DNA from: JBCCTX01 sp964468435
Lineage (GTDB): Bacteria; Bacteroidota; Bacteroidia; J057
Direction of reading: 5' to 3'
DNA: 6,425 bases
Assembly: GCA_964468435.1 (NCBI GenBank)
Contig: CAYXVE010000108.1
Span: forward strand, 1 to 6,425
The translations under genes and the position numbers were made by a program. The notes beneath the pieces are model-generated. The model saw only the letters and a program-made list of their open reading frames with translations. It did not search any database and was not told where the DNA came from. Shown piece by piece: positions 1-6,425 of this stretch; position 1 is the stretch's first letter; each line of letters starts with the position of its first letter.

Positions 1-206
1 ATTTATTTAAGGTACTTTTTATTGAATGTAATATGGGCTAACTTCTTATCTCTACCCCATAACGAAGTATGTACAATAACAATTTTAACACCTTATCAAT
101 ATGCTTACTTCTTCCATGCACATAAGTGCTAGGCAAACATTCCTGCTTCGAATCCTTCTACTCCTGCAATAAATTGTTTATCTTAAGTCACTACTATCTA
201 TGAATC
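1..206. other. AT-rich upstream region without a recognisable gene
   Basis: This stretch has about 32% G+C by hand count, clearly lower than the genes that follow, as expected for a non-coding leader. I found no supportable reading frame, tRNA-like fold or strong inverted repeat. A promoter for the gene at 207 is expected here, but I found no exact TAnnTTTG box. The nearest partial match is TAAATTG at 170-176, too weak to call. An ATG at 200 opens only a 30-codon frame that is out of register with the next gene. Confidence 0.6.
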
Positions 207-2996
207 ATGAATTTCTCAAGGACTACCTATATTATATGTGGGGTGACTATCATTTGGACAGTCCTGTCCAGTTGTTCTGGCCCCAACAATGACGAAGACC
301 CTGTCGATCCCGAAGCCCTTTTCGTTCATGAAATCAAACCGCTTTTGGATGCCAAGTGCATGGCCTGTCATGGCGATGATCCCGGTGAGATAGAAGGAGG
401 CCTGGATATACGTACCCTGGAGGGATTGCTCCAAGGAGGTGAATCCGGTTTCCCTGCCCTGGTTCCTGGCGAACCTGCAAACAGCCCGATGTACTTTGCC
501 GTAACCCGGCTCGATCCGGACTTTTCTATGCCTCCTAAGGATAATGATAAACTTAGTCATGAACAGATTTATTCTCTGTTTCAGTGGATCAAACACGGAG
601 CTCCCTGGCCAGACTCAGCGCGGCAGGAAGCTATTCTGGCATCGGGCTCCTGGGATTATAAAGATGGCATCCAGGTGCAAACCAGTGAGGCACGCTCAGA
701 ATCCTGGGCACGGCGAAGGTATAAGCAGGAAGACCTCTGGGCTTTTCAGCCCTTGACAAAGCCTGAGCCACCTGTAATGGGGCATGAACATCCAGTAGAC
801 GCATTTATCAATCAAAAACTCAAACAGCAAAACCTAAAACCTGCCCCTCTGGCGGATAAAAGAACACTGATCCGGAGGGCAACCTTCGATCTTACCGGCC
901 TGCCTCCTGCACCTGAAGAGGTTGAAGCTTTTATCCATGATCAATCACAAGATGCATGGGAAAAATTGATCGACAGGCTGTTGCAAAGTCCTCATTATGG
1001 GGAACAGTGGGGAAGGCACTGGCTCGACGTAGTGAGGTACGCAGATACAGATGGGTTTTCCAACGATTATTCCCGCCCAAATGCCTGGCGATATCGCGAT
1101 TATGTTATACGCTTCTTCAATGAGAACAAACCTTATGATCAGTTTGTTCGTGAACAAATTGCTGGAGATGAAATCAATCCAGATGATCCAGAAATGCTCA
1201 TTGCTACAGGCTTTCTCAGAATGGGTCCCTGGGAACATACTGCCATGAGCGTCGCCGCTGAAACCCGTCAGTTTTTTCTGGATGATGTGACCAATAGTGT
1301 AGGAGAGACTTTTCTATCAACACCCCTGAGGTGTGCACGCTGTCATGATCATAAGTTTGATCCCATTCCTACCAAAGACTACTATCAGATACAGGCAGTT
1401 TTTGCTACGACTCAATTTGCCGAACGTGAAGCCCCTTTTTTGCCTGAAGAAAACAGGATATATATGGAGGAGGAAAAGGCTCAGATCATGGCTTGGATAA
1501 AACAAGCTAACGTAGAACAGGATTCATTACAGGAAAAAGAAGAGAATGCTGCCAGACAATGGTATGCAAAACATGGGGGACAATATCTTCCCAAACGTCA
1601 GCGTATGAAGCTCCCAGAAGATCAGCGTCCACCTCGCTATTATGGACTTACCTATCAGGATCTGGGATACCGCAAGGTGCTCAACAAGCGTCTTCAGACG
1701 CTGAAAAGAGAATTGGGGCGATTCGAACCCTGGGCATTTTCTGTTTACAACGGTCCAGATCGTGAAGTTCGTAGTGCCGGAAAAATGAGCGTTCCGGAAA
1801 ACCTCAATGGCGAACCGGCACAAACATTTATCCTGACAGGTGGATCGGTCTACACACCGGAAGAACCTGTAAATCCAGGTATCATGAGTGCAATTCCCGC
1901 ACTTAACAGCGATCCAGATCTTCGGGAAAAGTTATCTCAGGAGATTCCTCTAGACATGACCAACCGGCGACGTATGTTAGCAGAGTGGTTGACTCAACCC
2001 GAACATCCCATTGTCTCACGCTCTATCGTCAACCGTATCTGGCAATATCATTTTGGAAAAGGAATTGCTGAAAATGCCAATAATTTTGGTGCTACAGGCA
2101 AAAAGCCTACTCATCCGGAACTGCTGGACTGGCTGGCCAACTATTTTGTCGAACAGGGATGGTCCATCAAAACAATGCACCGGCTGATCATGACTTCTGA
2201 AGCCTACCAGCGCTCTGGTCAACATCCCGCTATAAAAACATTACAGGAACAAGACCCGGACAATAAATGGCTGGCGATTTATAGTCCGCGGAGGCTGGAA
2301 GCTGAAGAGCTTCGCGATGCCATGCTTAAGGTTTCCGGCGAACTCAATCCCGAATCGGGAGGCATACCCGTCAGGCCTGAGATTCATCAGGAAGTAGCTC
2401 TACAGCCACGACATATCATGGGTTCGATTGCACGGGCTTATCAACCCTCTCCTTTGCCAGAACAACGAAACCGCCGTACCATCTACACCGAACGTATACG
2501 TAGCCTTCCCAATCCCATGCTGGAAGTTTTTAACCAACCTGGTCCCGACCTCAGTTGCGAACGGCGAACGGCCTCGACAGTAACTCCCCAGGTATTTACC
2601 CTGTTCAATGGACAGGACACCCGGGGCAGGGCATTAGCCCTGGCACATGAATTGATGCAATACGATTCCTGGGATAAACGGATCAGACAGGCTTATTTGC
2701 GTACCTTCTGCCGGGAAGTTTCTGGCCAGGAACTTTTAAAGTCTTTGCAATACCTCGAAGAGATGATTGCCTATCATAGAGAGCATGCACCTGTCAGACA
2801 AGAGTATCCTACCAAAGTAAAGCGAAGGATGTTTGAAGAAATGACTGGAGAACCATTTGAGTACACTGAAAAACTGGATGTTTATGAGCATTACTCACCA
2901 GATATCAAACCCTGGGATGTAATTCCTGAAACCAGAGCCCTGGGAGATCTGTGCCATGTACTGTTCAATACCAACGAATTTATCTATGTCTACTAA
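207..2996 (+). CDS. PSCyt1-DUF1549-DUF1553 c-type cytochrome lipoprotein
   Basis: This 929-residue protein belongs to the large 'planctomycete cytochrome' family. The N-terminus is a Sec lipoprotein signal: a hydrophobic segment around residues 8-20, then the lipobox LSSC with the lipidated Cys at 23. A cytochrome c-like domain (PSCyt1, about 38-140) holds the heme site CMACH (51-55), with M108 in the SMPP motif as the likely distal ligand. DUF1549 (about 195-405) contains a second CxxCH motif, CARCHDHKFDP (376-386). A charged linker (about 415-455) leads into DUF1553 (about 585-929), with NRRRMLAEWL, a VNRIWQYHFGKGI stretch, RRLEAEELRDAML (696-708) and the usual C-terminal end, LFNTNEFIYVY. 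All expected blocks are present without a frameshift, and there is no inserted LamG-type domain. The start is chosen because it gives an intact signal peptide; no Shine-Dalgarno sequence is visible. The protein should sit in the envelope as a lipid-anchored, probably heme-binding protein. Its substrate and reaction are unknown. The DUF1501 gene follows directly and is probably co-translated. Confidence 0.93.
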   Translation: MNFSRTTYIICGVTIIWTVLSSCSGPNNDEDPVDPEALFVHEIKPLLDAKCMACHGDDPGEIEGGLDIRTLEGLLQGGESGFPALVPGEPANSPMYFAVTRLDPDFSMPPKDNDKLSHEQIYSLFQWIKHGAPWPDSARQEAILASGSWDYKDGIQVQTSEARSESWARRRYKQEDLWAFQPLTKPEPPVMGHEHPVDAFINQKLKQQNLKPAPLADKRTLIRRATFDLTGLPPAPEEVEAFIHDQSQDAWEKLIDRLLQSPHYGEQWGRHWLDVVRYADTDGFSNDYSRPNAWRYRDYVIRFFNENKPYDQFVREQIAGDEINPDDPEMLIATGFLRMGPWEHTAMSVAAETRQFFLDDVTNSVGETFLSTPLRCARCHDHKFDPIPTKDYYQIQAVFATTQFAEREAPFLPEENRIYMEEEKAQIMAWIKQANVEQDSLQEKEENAARQWYAKHGGQYLPKRQRMKLPEDQRPPRYYGLTYQDLGYRKVLNKRLQTLKRELGRFEPWAFSVYNGPDREVRSAGKMSVPENLNGEPAQTFILTGGSVYTPEEPVNPGIMSAIPALNSDPDLREKLSQEIPLDMTNRRRMLAEWLTQPEHPIVSRSIVNRIWQYHFGKGIAENANNFGATGKKPTHPELLDWLANYFVEQGWSIKTMHRLIMTSEAYQRSGQHPAIKTLQEQDPDNKWLAIYSPRRLEAEELRDAMLKVSGELNPESGGIPVRPEIHQEVALQPRHIMGSIARAYQPSPLPEQRNRRTIYTERIRSLPNPMLEVFNQPGPDLSCERRTASTVTPQVFTLFNGQDTRGRALALAHELMQYDSWDKRIRQAYLRTFCREVSGQELLKSLQYLEEMIAYHREHAPVRQEYPTKVKRRMFEEMTGEPFEYTEKLDVYEHYSPDIKPWDVIPETRALGDLCHVLFNTNEFIYVY

Positions 2997-4401
2997 TTCG
3001 CATATACATCGCAGGGATTTTCTCTACAGTTTAGGAGCAAGCCTGGGCGCTGTGGCATTCAGCAGTTTACTGGGATGTGAATCCTCCGCTGTTCAGCAAG
3101 TAACGAGTCCCCTGGTTCCCAGGCCTCCCATGTTTGTCCCCAAAGCCAAAAGGGTCATTTTTCTGCTAATGGAAGGAGGGCCTAGTCATATAGATACTTT
3201 TGATCCTAAACCCAAACTCAGGGATATGCACCTCACGCAGTTTACCCGTGAAGGAGAACAGTTTTCAGCGATGTCTTCAGGCACACGGTACCTGGTAGGC
3301 AGTCCCTTTCAGTGTCGGAAAGTGGGAAAATCCGGGGTAGATATGTGTGAACAGTTTGTGCATCTGGCAGAGGTTGCAGATGAACTTTGCTTTTATCGCG
3401 GCTGTCAGGCAGAATCCGTCAATCATCCCACTGCCATGTATCATCTCAATACTGGCAATAAATTTGGCGGAGACCCTGCTATTGGCTCATGGATTTCCTA
3501 TGGACTTGGCACGATCAATGAAGACTTACCTTCTTTTATGGTACTACCTGAAGTAGCCTATCCTCAGGGGGGCGCGGCCAACTGGTCGAATGGCTTCCTG
3601 CCTGCACATTTTCAGGGTACTCCGCTCCGGCCCATGGGATCACCTATCCTCAACCTCGAACCTCCTCCTGGAGTAAGCAGATACCATCAGCGAGAAAGCC
3701 TCGATTTGCTTCAGGAACTCAACCAGATACATCAGCAAGAGCATCCTGAACATGAAGAATTACTCGCAAGGATGAACAACTATGAGCTTGCTTTTCGCAT
3801 GCAGGCTGAAGTACCTGAATTGATGGACCTGGGAAATGAAGATGAGAAAACACTGGAAATGTATGGTGTGGACAAAAAGGAGACAGATGCTTTTGGAAGA
3901 AAATGTCTGTTGGCAAGGAGATTGATAGAAAAAGGAGTGAGATTTGTGCAGATCTATTCCGGAGGCTGGGATTCACATGACTTCCTGGAACGTGCACATG
4001 GAGCATTGATCCGGAGCATTGATCAGCCTGTAGCTGCTTTGATCAAAGACCTCAAACGTAGAGGCATGCTGGAAGAGACACTGGTGGTATGGTGTGGAGA
4101 ATTTGGGCGTAGTCCTGATAACGGCTTCCGTGAAGGTGGGATTGCCTTTGGTAGAGATCACAATCCCAATGCCATGGCCATGTGGATGGCTGGAGGTGGT
4201 GTACGGGCAGGTGAAATCATTGGTGCAACGGATGATATTGGCGAACATGCCATTGAGGTGGTTCACCCTCTACGTGATCTTCATGTAACCCTCTTGCACC
4301 TGATGGGATTGGATGATAACAAACTTACCTATTTTCACGGGGGACGATTCAAGCAATTGTCTCAGTTTGGAGGCAAAGTGATTGCGGAGCTCATTGCTTA
4401 G
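2986..4401 (+). CDS. DUF1501 protein with Tat lipoprotein signal
   Basis: The preferred start at 2986 gives 471 residues and overlaps the previous gene by 11 bases, which suggests translational coupling. The N-terminus is HRRDFLYSLG (twin Arg at 9-10), a hydrophobic stretch and then the lipobox LLGC (Cys31), so it is probably exported folded by Tat and then lipidated. DUF1501 fills the rest: KRVIFLLMEGGPSHIDTFDPKP (55-76, shown in two parts: KRVIFLLMEGG and PSHIDTFDPKP), GGWDSH (326-331), GEFGRSP (371-377), GRDHNP (389-394), and a C-terminal HGGRFKQL...GGKVIAELIA. DUF1501 is related to the alkaline phosphatase/sulfatase fold; the Asp, His and Glu residues in these motifs are plausible metal or catalytic positions, but the reaction is unknown. 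An in-frame ATG at 2956 would add ten residues (MYCSIPTNLS) and has GGAG nine bases upstream. I disfavour it because that GGAG is explained by conserved codons of the upstream gene and the longer N-terminus is unusual for a Tat signal. Its partner is the cytochrome-like lipoprotein upstream. Confidence 0.92.
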   Translation: MSTNSHIHRRDFLYSLGASLGAVAFSSLLGCESSAVQQVTSPLVPRPPMFVPKAKRVIFLLMEGGPSHIDTFDPKPKLRDMHLTQFTREGEQFSAMSSGTRYLVGSPFQCRKVGKSGVDMCEQFVHLAEVADELCFYRGCQAESVNHPTAMYHLNTGNKFGGDPAIGSWISYGLGTINEDLPSFMVLPEVAYPQGGAANWSNGFLPAHFQGTPLRPMGSPILNLEPPPGVSRYHQRESLDLLQELNQIHQQEHPEHEELLARMNNYELAFRMQAEVPELMDLGNEDEKTLEMYGVDKKETDAFGRKCLLARRLIEKGVRFVQIYSGGWDSHDFLERAHGALIRSIDQPVAALIKDLKRRGMLEETLVVWCGEFGRSPDNGFREGGIAFGRDHNPNAMAMWMAGGGVRAGEIIGATDDIGEHAIEVVHPLRDLHVTLLHLMGLDDNKLTYFHGGRFKQLSQFGGKVIAELIA

Positions 4402-4434
4402 CATCACCAGGCCCTCATCAAACTTGACAAATAG

Positions 4435-4459
4435 TATGCAAAAATTCGTTACTTGCATA
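4435..4459. repeat. Short dyad (7-bp inverted repeat) before the membrane-protein gene
   Basis: TATGCAA at 4435-4441 and its exact reverse complement TTGCATA at 4453-4459 are separated by 11 bases. The dyad ends 15 bases before the ATG at 4475. It could be an operator-like site or a weak RNA hairpin in the leader. There is no run of T after it, so it does not look like an intrinsic terminator. A 7-bp dyad in AT-rich DNA can arise by chance. Confidence 0.35.
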
Positions 4460-4474
4460 TAAGCACAACCGATT

Positions 4475-5110
4475 ATGGATAAAATCAGACTAGGTCTGTT
4501 TGACATTTTTGCCTATCTACTGCCTGGTAGTTTCGTGATTTTCAGCATGGTAGTATTGGGAGACTCCGAGATACATACCTTGCCAGAGATGATACGCCCA
4601 TTCCAGAATCTAAGCTTGAGCACAGGGATCGTACTTGCTTTGGCAGCTTACATTGTCGGATTTGCTGTACACGTACCGGGCTGGTGGTTGCTTCAGTTCG
4701 TTGGCCTTAAGATCTGGAAGCGATTCAGATATAAAACTATGCAAAGGGAAGAGATGAAAGACCGGAGCAAACACATGGTGCTGGTAAGAGAATTAAGTAA
4801 GTCCAATGCACGGTATATAGAACTGTGGTATGCGCTTAGTTCGATGTCACGTACCTTTTCCCTGGGATTTTTCCTATTTAGCATGATTTCAATTATCAAA
4901 GCATTCTCTACTTCTGTTCATCTACCGTCATGGATCAGTATCGGTATTCTCTCGCTGTTTTTTTCGTTTGTTATGTTATACCGGTCTGCTCAGGCTTATT
5001 CATGGGCTATCCGTGATCTCAACAATGCTGTAACGCAACTACACCTCAAAGACCGGGTTCGCAATATGGTACAGTTTGAAGATGATGAATCCCTTCACAT
5101 GGAAGTTTAA
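4475..5110 (+). CDS. Four-helix membrane protein of unknown function
   Basis: I do not recognise this 211-residue protein. It starts MDKIRLGLFDIFAYLLPGSF and shows four hydrophobic segments: about 11-28, 48-77 (long, broken by HVPGWW), 127-146 and 150-170. Between helices 2 and 3 lies a basic, polar stretch of about 50 residues (WKRFRYKTMQREEMKDRSKH onward). It is rich in Lys and Arg and so probably cytoplasmic by the positive-inside rule, which would also place both termini in the cytoplasm. The C-terminus (about 171-211) is polar and ends in an acidic tail with FEDDES. There is no signal peptide, lipobox or catalytic motif. The YLLPG motif near helix 1 occurs in several unrelated uncharacterised membrane proteins and does not give a function. 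The gene is 73 bases after the DUF1501 gene and about 30-57 bases before holB, so its transcription unit is uncertain. No Shine-Dalgarno sequence precedes the ATG. Confidence 0.82.
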   Translation: MDKIRLGLFDIFAYLLPGSFVIFSMVVLGDSEIHTLPEMIRPFQNLSLSTGIVLALAAYIVGFAVHVPGWWLLQFVGLKIWKRFRYKTMQREEMKDRSKHMVLVRELSKSNARYIELWYALSSMSRTFSLGFFLFSMISIIKAFSTSVHLPSWISIGILSLFFSFVMLYRSAQAYSWAIRDLNNAVTQLHLKDRVRNMVQFEDDESLHMEV

Positions 5111-5135
5111 CCTTAGTCTTTTGGCTGAGATTCAT

Positions 5136-5143
5136 TAACTTTG
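5136..5143 (+). promoter_or_regulatory. Possible Bacteroidota -7 promoter box before holB
   Basis: TAACTTTG fits the Bacteroidota -7 consensus TAnnTTTG exactly and lies in the gap between the membrane-protein gene and holB. Transcription would then start near 5147-5150, which favours the holB start at 5168 over 5141. Against the call: no TTTG -33 element lies at the usual spacing (the TTTG at 5120-5123 is only 12 bases away), and the same pattern occurs by chance inside the DUF1501 gene at 3459-3466. Confidence 0.4.
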
Positions 5144-6289
5144 ATATTTATAAACTACGATTCAGATTTGAGATTTCAGCAACTTATCGGACAGGAAAAG
5201 GCTATTACAAAAGTTAAGGATGCAATCCGCAACGGACGTTTGCCTCATGCACTCTTGATTACTGGACCACAAGGCGTGGGAGAACTGGCACTTGCTACAG
5301 CTATCGCTCAGTATGTCAACTGCCTAAATCCCGAAGATGGAGATAGTTGTGGGAAATGCAGTAATTGCCTGAAAATTCAGAAAGGGCTCCATGCTGATGT
5401 ACGTTATATATTTCCAATCATTTCAAAAAAAGAAGGGGGTAAACAACTGCTTGCACAGGATTACTACCGGGATTTCATGAGTAACTATCAGGAAGATTCC
5501 TACATGAGCCAAGCTCAATGGCAGCGAATATTGGGAGGAGAGAGCAAACAACTCCTGATTAGTGTCAGTGAAGTTCGTGAACTCAGGAAGACGATTTTCC
5601 TGAAAGCCTTTGAGGCACCCTATAAAGTGTTGATTTTCTGGCAGGTAGACCGGGTAAATGTACAAGGTTCCAATGCGTTTCTCAAATTGCTGGAAGAACC
5701 TCCTGCTCAAACCCTGATTTTGCTGACAAGTAGTCAGCCAGATCAGTTGCTCAATACGATACTTTCACGTTGCCAGGAATTGCGACTGCAGCGCATCGAG
5801 CCTGCGAAGATTCAGGAACATCTCATGCGGGATCGGGCTGTCGAAGACAGTAAAGCTGCTGAAATCGCAGCCATAGCAGAAGGTAGCATCGGTAATGCAC
5901 ACGAAATGCTGGAGGATGCTACAATGGTATTGAGTGAAAACTACATCGAGTGGCTCCGTGCAGTTTACCAGGGCAATTATGCCAAGATCACAGATCAGAT
6001 AGCTCCTATTTGCGAGGGAAGTAAAGAATTGCAAAAATTATTTTTGGCAGTAGCGCTAAAAAAAATGCGCGACTCGCTATGCTATCACCTTGGGTTGTCT
6101 GAACTAGTTTATGCAACCCAATCGGAAAAAGAATTTCATCAGAAATTTTCTCAATTCGTTTCACCCGATAAAGTAGAACAGATTTCGAAATTACTGGAGA
6201 AAGCCATACACCAAATATCAGGTAATATTAATGCGCAGATGACTTTCTCCAGTCTGTCTATTCAGTTGCACCATATTATTCGTCAGTAG
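5141..6289 (+). CDS. holB: DNA polymerase III subunit delta' (clamp loader)
   Basis: This is the delta' subunit of the replicative clamp loader, which works with delta and the DnaX subunits in the cytoplasm to place the beta clamp on DNA. Residue numbers count from the TTG at 5141 (382 aa). The AAA+ domain shows RFQQLIGQ (11-18), LPHALLITGPQGVG (34-47), the zinc knuckle Cys61, Cys70, Cys73 and Cys76 with the 9-3-3 spacing of E. coli delta', a HADVRYIFPI stretch (84-93) seen in Bacteroidota homologues, LKLLEEPP (181-188) and the SRC motif (209-211). The C-terminal helical part (about 220-382) is divergent, as is usual for delta'. The P-loop reads GPQGVGEL, with Glu48 where a nucleotide-binding Lys would stand, and the Walker B region reads IFWQVDRVN, so ATP binding is doubtful. 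There is no ATG start; the TTG at 5168 gives MRFQQLIGQ, matching the usual N-terminus of homologues, and is my preferred start (373 aa). The stop codon lies inside a palindrome. Confidence 0.93.
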   Translation: MIFINYDSDLRFQQLIGQEKAITKVKDAIRNGRLPHALLITGPQGVGELALATAIAQYVNCLNPEDGDSCGKCSNCLKIQKGLHADVRYIFPIISKKEGGKQLLAQDYYRDFMSNYQEDSYMSQAQWQRILGGESKQLLISVSEVRELRKTIFLKAFEAPYKVLIFWQVDRVNVQGSNAFLKLLEEPPAQTLILLTSSQPDQLLNTILSRCQELRLQRIEPAKIQEHLMRDRAVEDSKAAEIAAIAEGSIGNAHEMLEDATMVLSENYIEWLRAVYQGNYAKITDQIAPICEGSKELQKLFLAVALKKMRDSLCYHLGLSELVYATQSEKEFHQKFSQFVSPDKVEQISKLLEKAIHQISGNINAQMTFSSLSIQLHHIIRQ

Positions 6290-6313
6290 TTCCAGGCCAT
6301 GGCCTGGAACTAC
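6286..6313. repeat. 28-bp perfect palindrome over the holB stop codon
   Basis: The left arm GTAGTTCCAGGCCA (6286-6299) is the exact reverse complement of the right arm TGGCCTGGAACTAC (6300-6313), with no central gap. As RNA it would form a 12-bp stem with a CAUG loop. The holB stop TAG is at 6287-6289, in the left arm. The right arm is the beginning of the first 31-bp tandem unit, so the left arm is an inverted partial copy of that unit. The hairpin could serve as a 3' end or block for holB mRNA, but no T run follows on either strand, so I do not call it an intrinsic terminator. Confidence 0.9.
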
Positions 6314-6425
6314 GAAAACATTACTGTGCATGGCCTGGAACTACGAAAACATTACTGTGCATGGCCTGGAACTACGAAAATATTACTGTCTATGGTCTGG
6401 AACTACGAAAACATTACTGTGCATG
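6299..6425 (+). repeat. 31-bp direct tandem repeat array, continuing past the window
   Basis: The unit begins ATGGCCTGGAACTACG and ends AAAACATTACTGTGC (31 bases in all). Copies lie at 6299-6329, 6330-6360, 6361-6391 and 6392-6422, and the first three bases of a fifth are at 6423-6425. Copies 1 and 2 are identical. Copy 3 differs at unit positions 21 (C to T), 30 (G to C) and 31 (C to T). Copy 4 differs only at position 5 (C to T). Units abut without spacers, so this is a minisatellite-like array and not CRISPR. No recombinase, transposase or cas gene is visible in the window. The high identity suggests recent duplication and likely copy-number variation. The unit is open in all three forward frames, but no ribosome binding site supports translation. 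Confidence 0.95.

Noticed and set aside
357..367. TGCATGGCCTG in the cytochrome gene matches 11 bases of the 31-bp repeat unit
   Set aside because: It encodes the conserved CMAC heme motif, so coding constraint explains it, and the match does not extend.
2956..2985. Upstream ATG with a GGAG sequence as the DUF1501 start
   Set aside because: The GGAG comes from conserved codons of the upstream gene, and the start at 2986 gives a standard Tat signal; the upstream start remains possible.
3719..4266. Open frames on the minus strand inside the DUF1501 gene
   Set aside because: They are antisense to strongly conserved coding sequence and show no family features.
4424..4429. TTGACA resembling a sigma70 -35 box before the membrane-protein gene
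   Set aside because: No acceptable -10 box lies at the right spacing, and this promoter type is not typical of Bacteroidota.
5112..5129. Hairpin after the membrane-protein gene (CTTAGTC, TTTT loop, GGCTGAG) as a terminator
   Set aside because: The 7-bp stem includes two G-U pairs and is not followed by a T run, so it is too weak to call.
6299..6425. Possible CRISPR array
   Set aside because: The 31-bp units abut directly with no variable spacers, and no cas gene is present in the window.

Overview
The window looks like part of a chromosome from a member of the Bacteroidota. The main evidence is the last gene, whose product has the layout of a Bacteroidota-type DNA polymerase III delta' subunit (N-terminal core RFQQLIGQ, a four-Cys zinc knuckle, a HADVRYIFPI stretch, and LLEEPP and SRC motifs). 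Supporting evidence is the lack of Shine-Dalgarno sequences before most starts and a TAnnTTTG-type box before that gene. All four genes that I accept are on the + strand.

Positions 1-206 are AT-rich (about 32% G+C by hand count) and hold no gene that I can support. Positions 207-4401 carry a two-gene unit. The first gene encodes a large lipoprotein with two CxxCH motifs and the PSCyt1 - DUF1549 - DUF1553 architecture. The second encodes a DUF1501 protein with a Tat-type lipoprotein signal, and it probably starts inside the end of the first gene. This pairing is best known from Planctomycetes and Verrucomicrobia but also occurs in Bacteroidota. Its biochemical role is not established. The two products are probably both anchored by lipid in the cell envelope and may work together.

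After a 73-base gap containing a short dyad (4435-4459) comes a 211-residue protein with four predicted membrane helices that I do not recognise (4475-5110). After another short gap comes holB (start at 5141 or, more likely, 5168; end 6289), a clamp-loader subunit whose P-loop lysine is replaced by glutamate. These last two genes have no evident functional link to the cytochrome/DUF1501 pair.

The most unusual part is the right edge. The stop codon of holB lies inside a 28-bp perfect palindrome (6286-6313). The right half of that palindrome opens a tandem array of a 31-bp unit: four full copies and the start of a fifth, running off the window. The array has no spacers, so it is not CRISPR. It is preceded by one inverted partial unit. 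I saw no complete defence, mobile or biosynthetic system here; the repeat structure is the best candidate for something undescribed.
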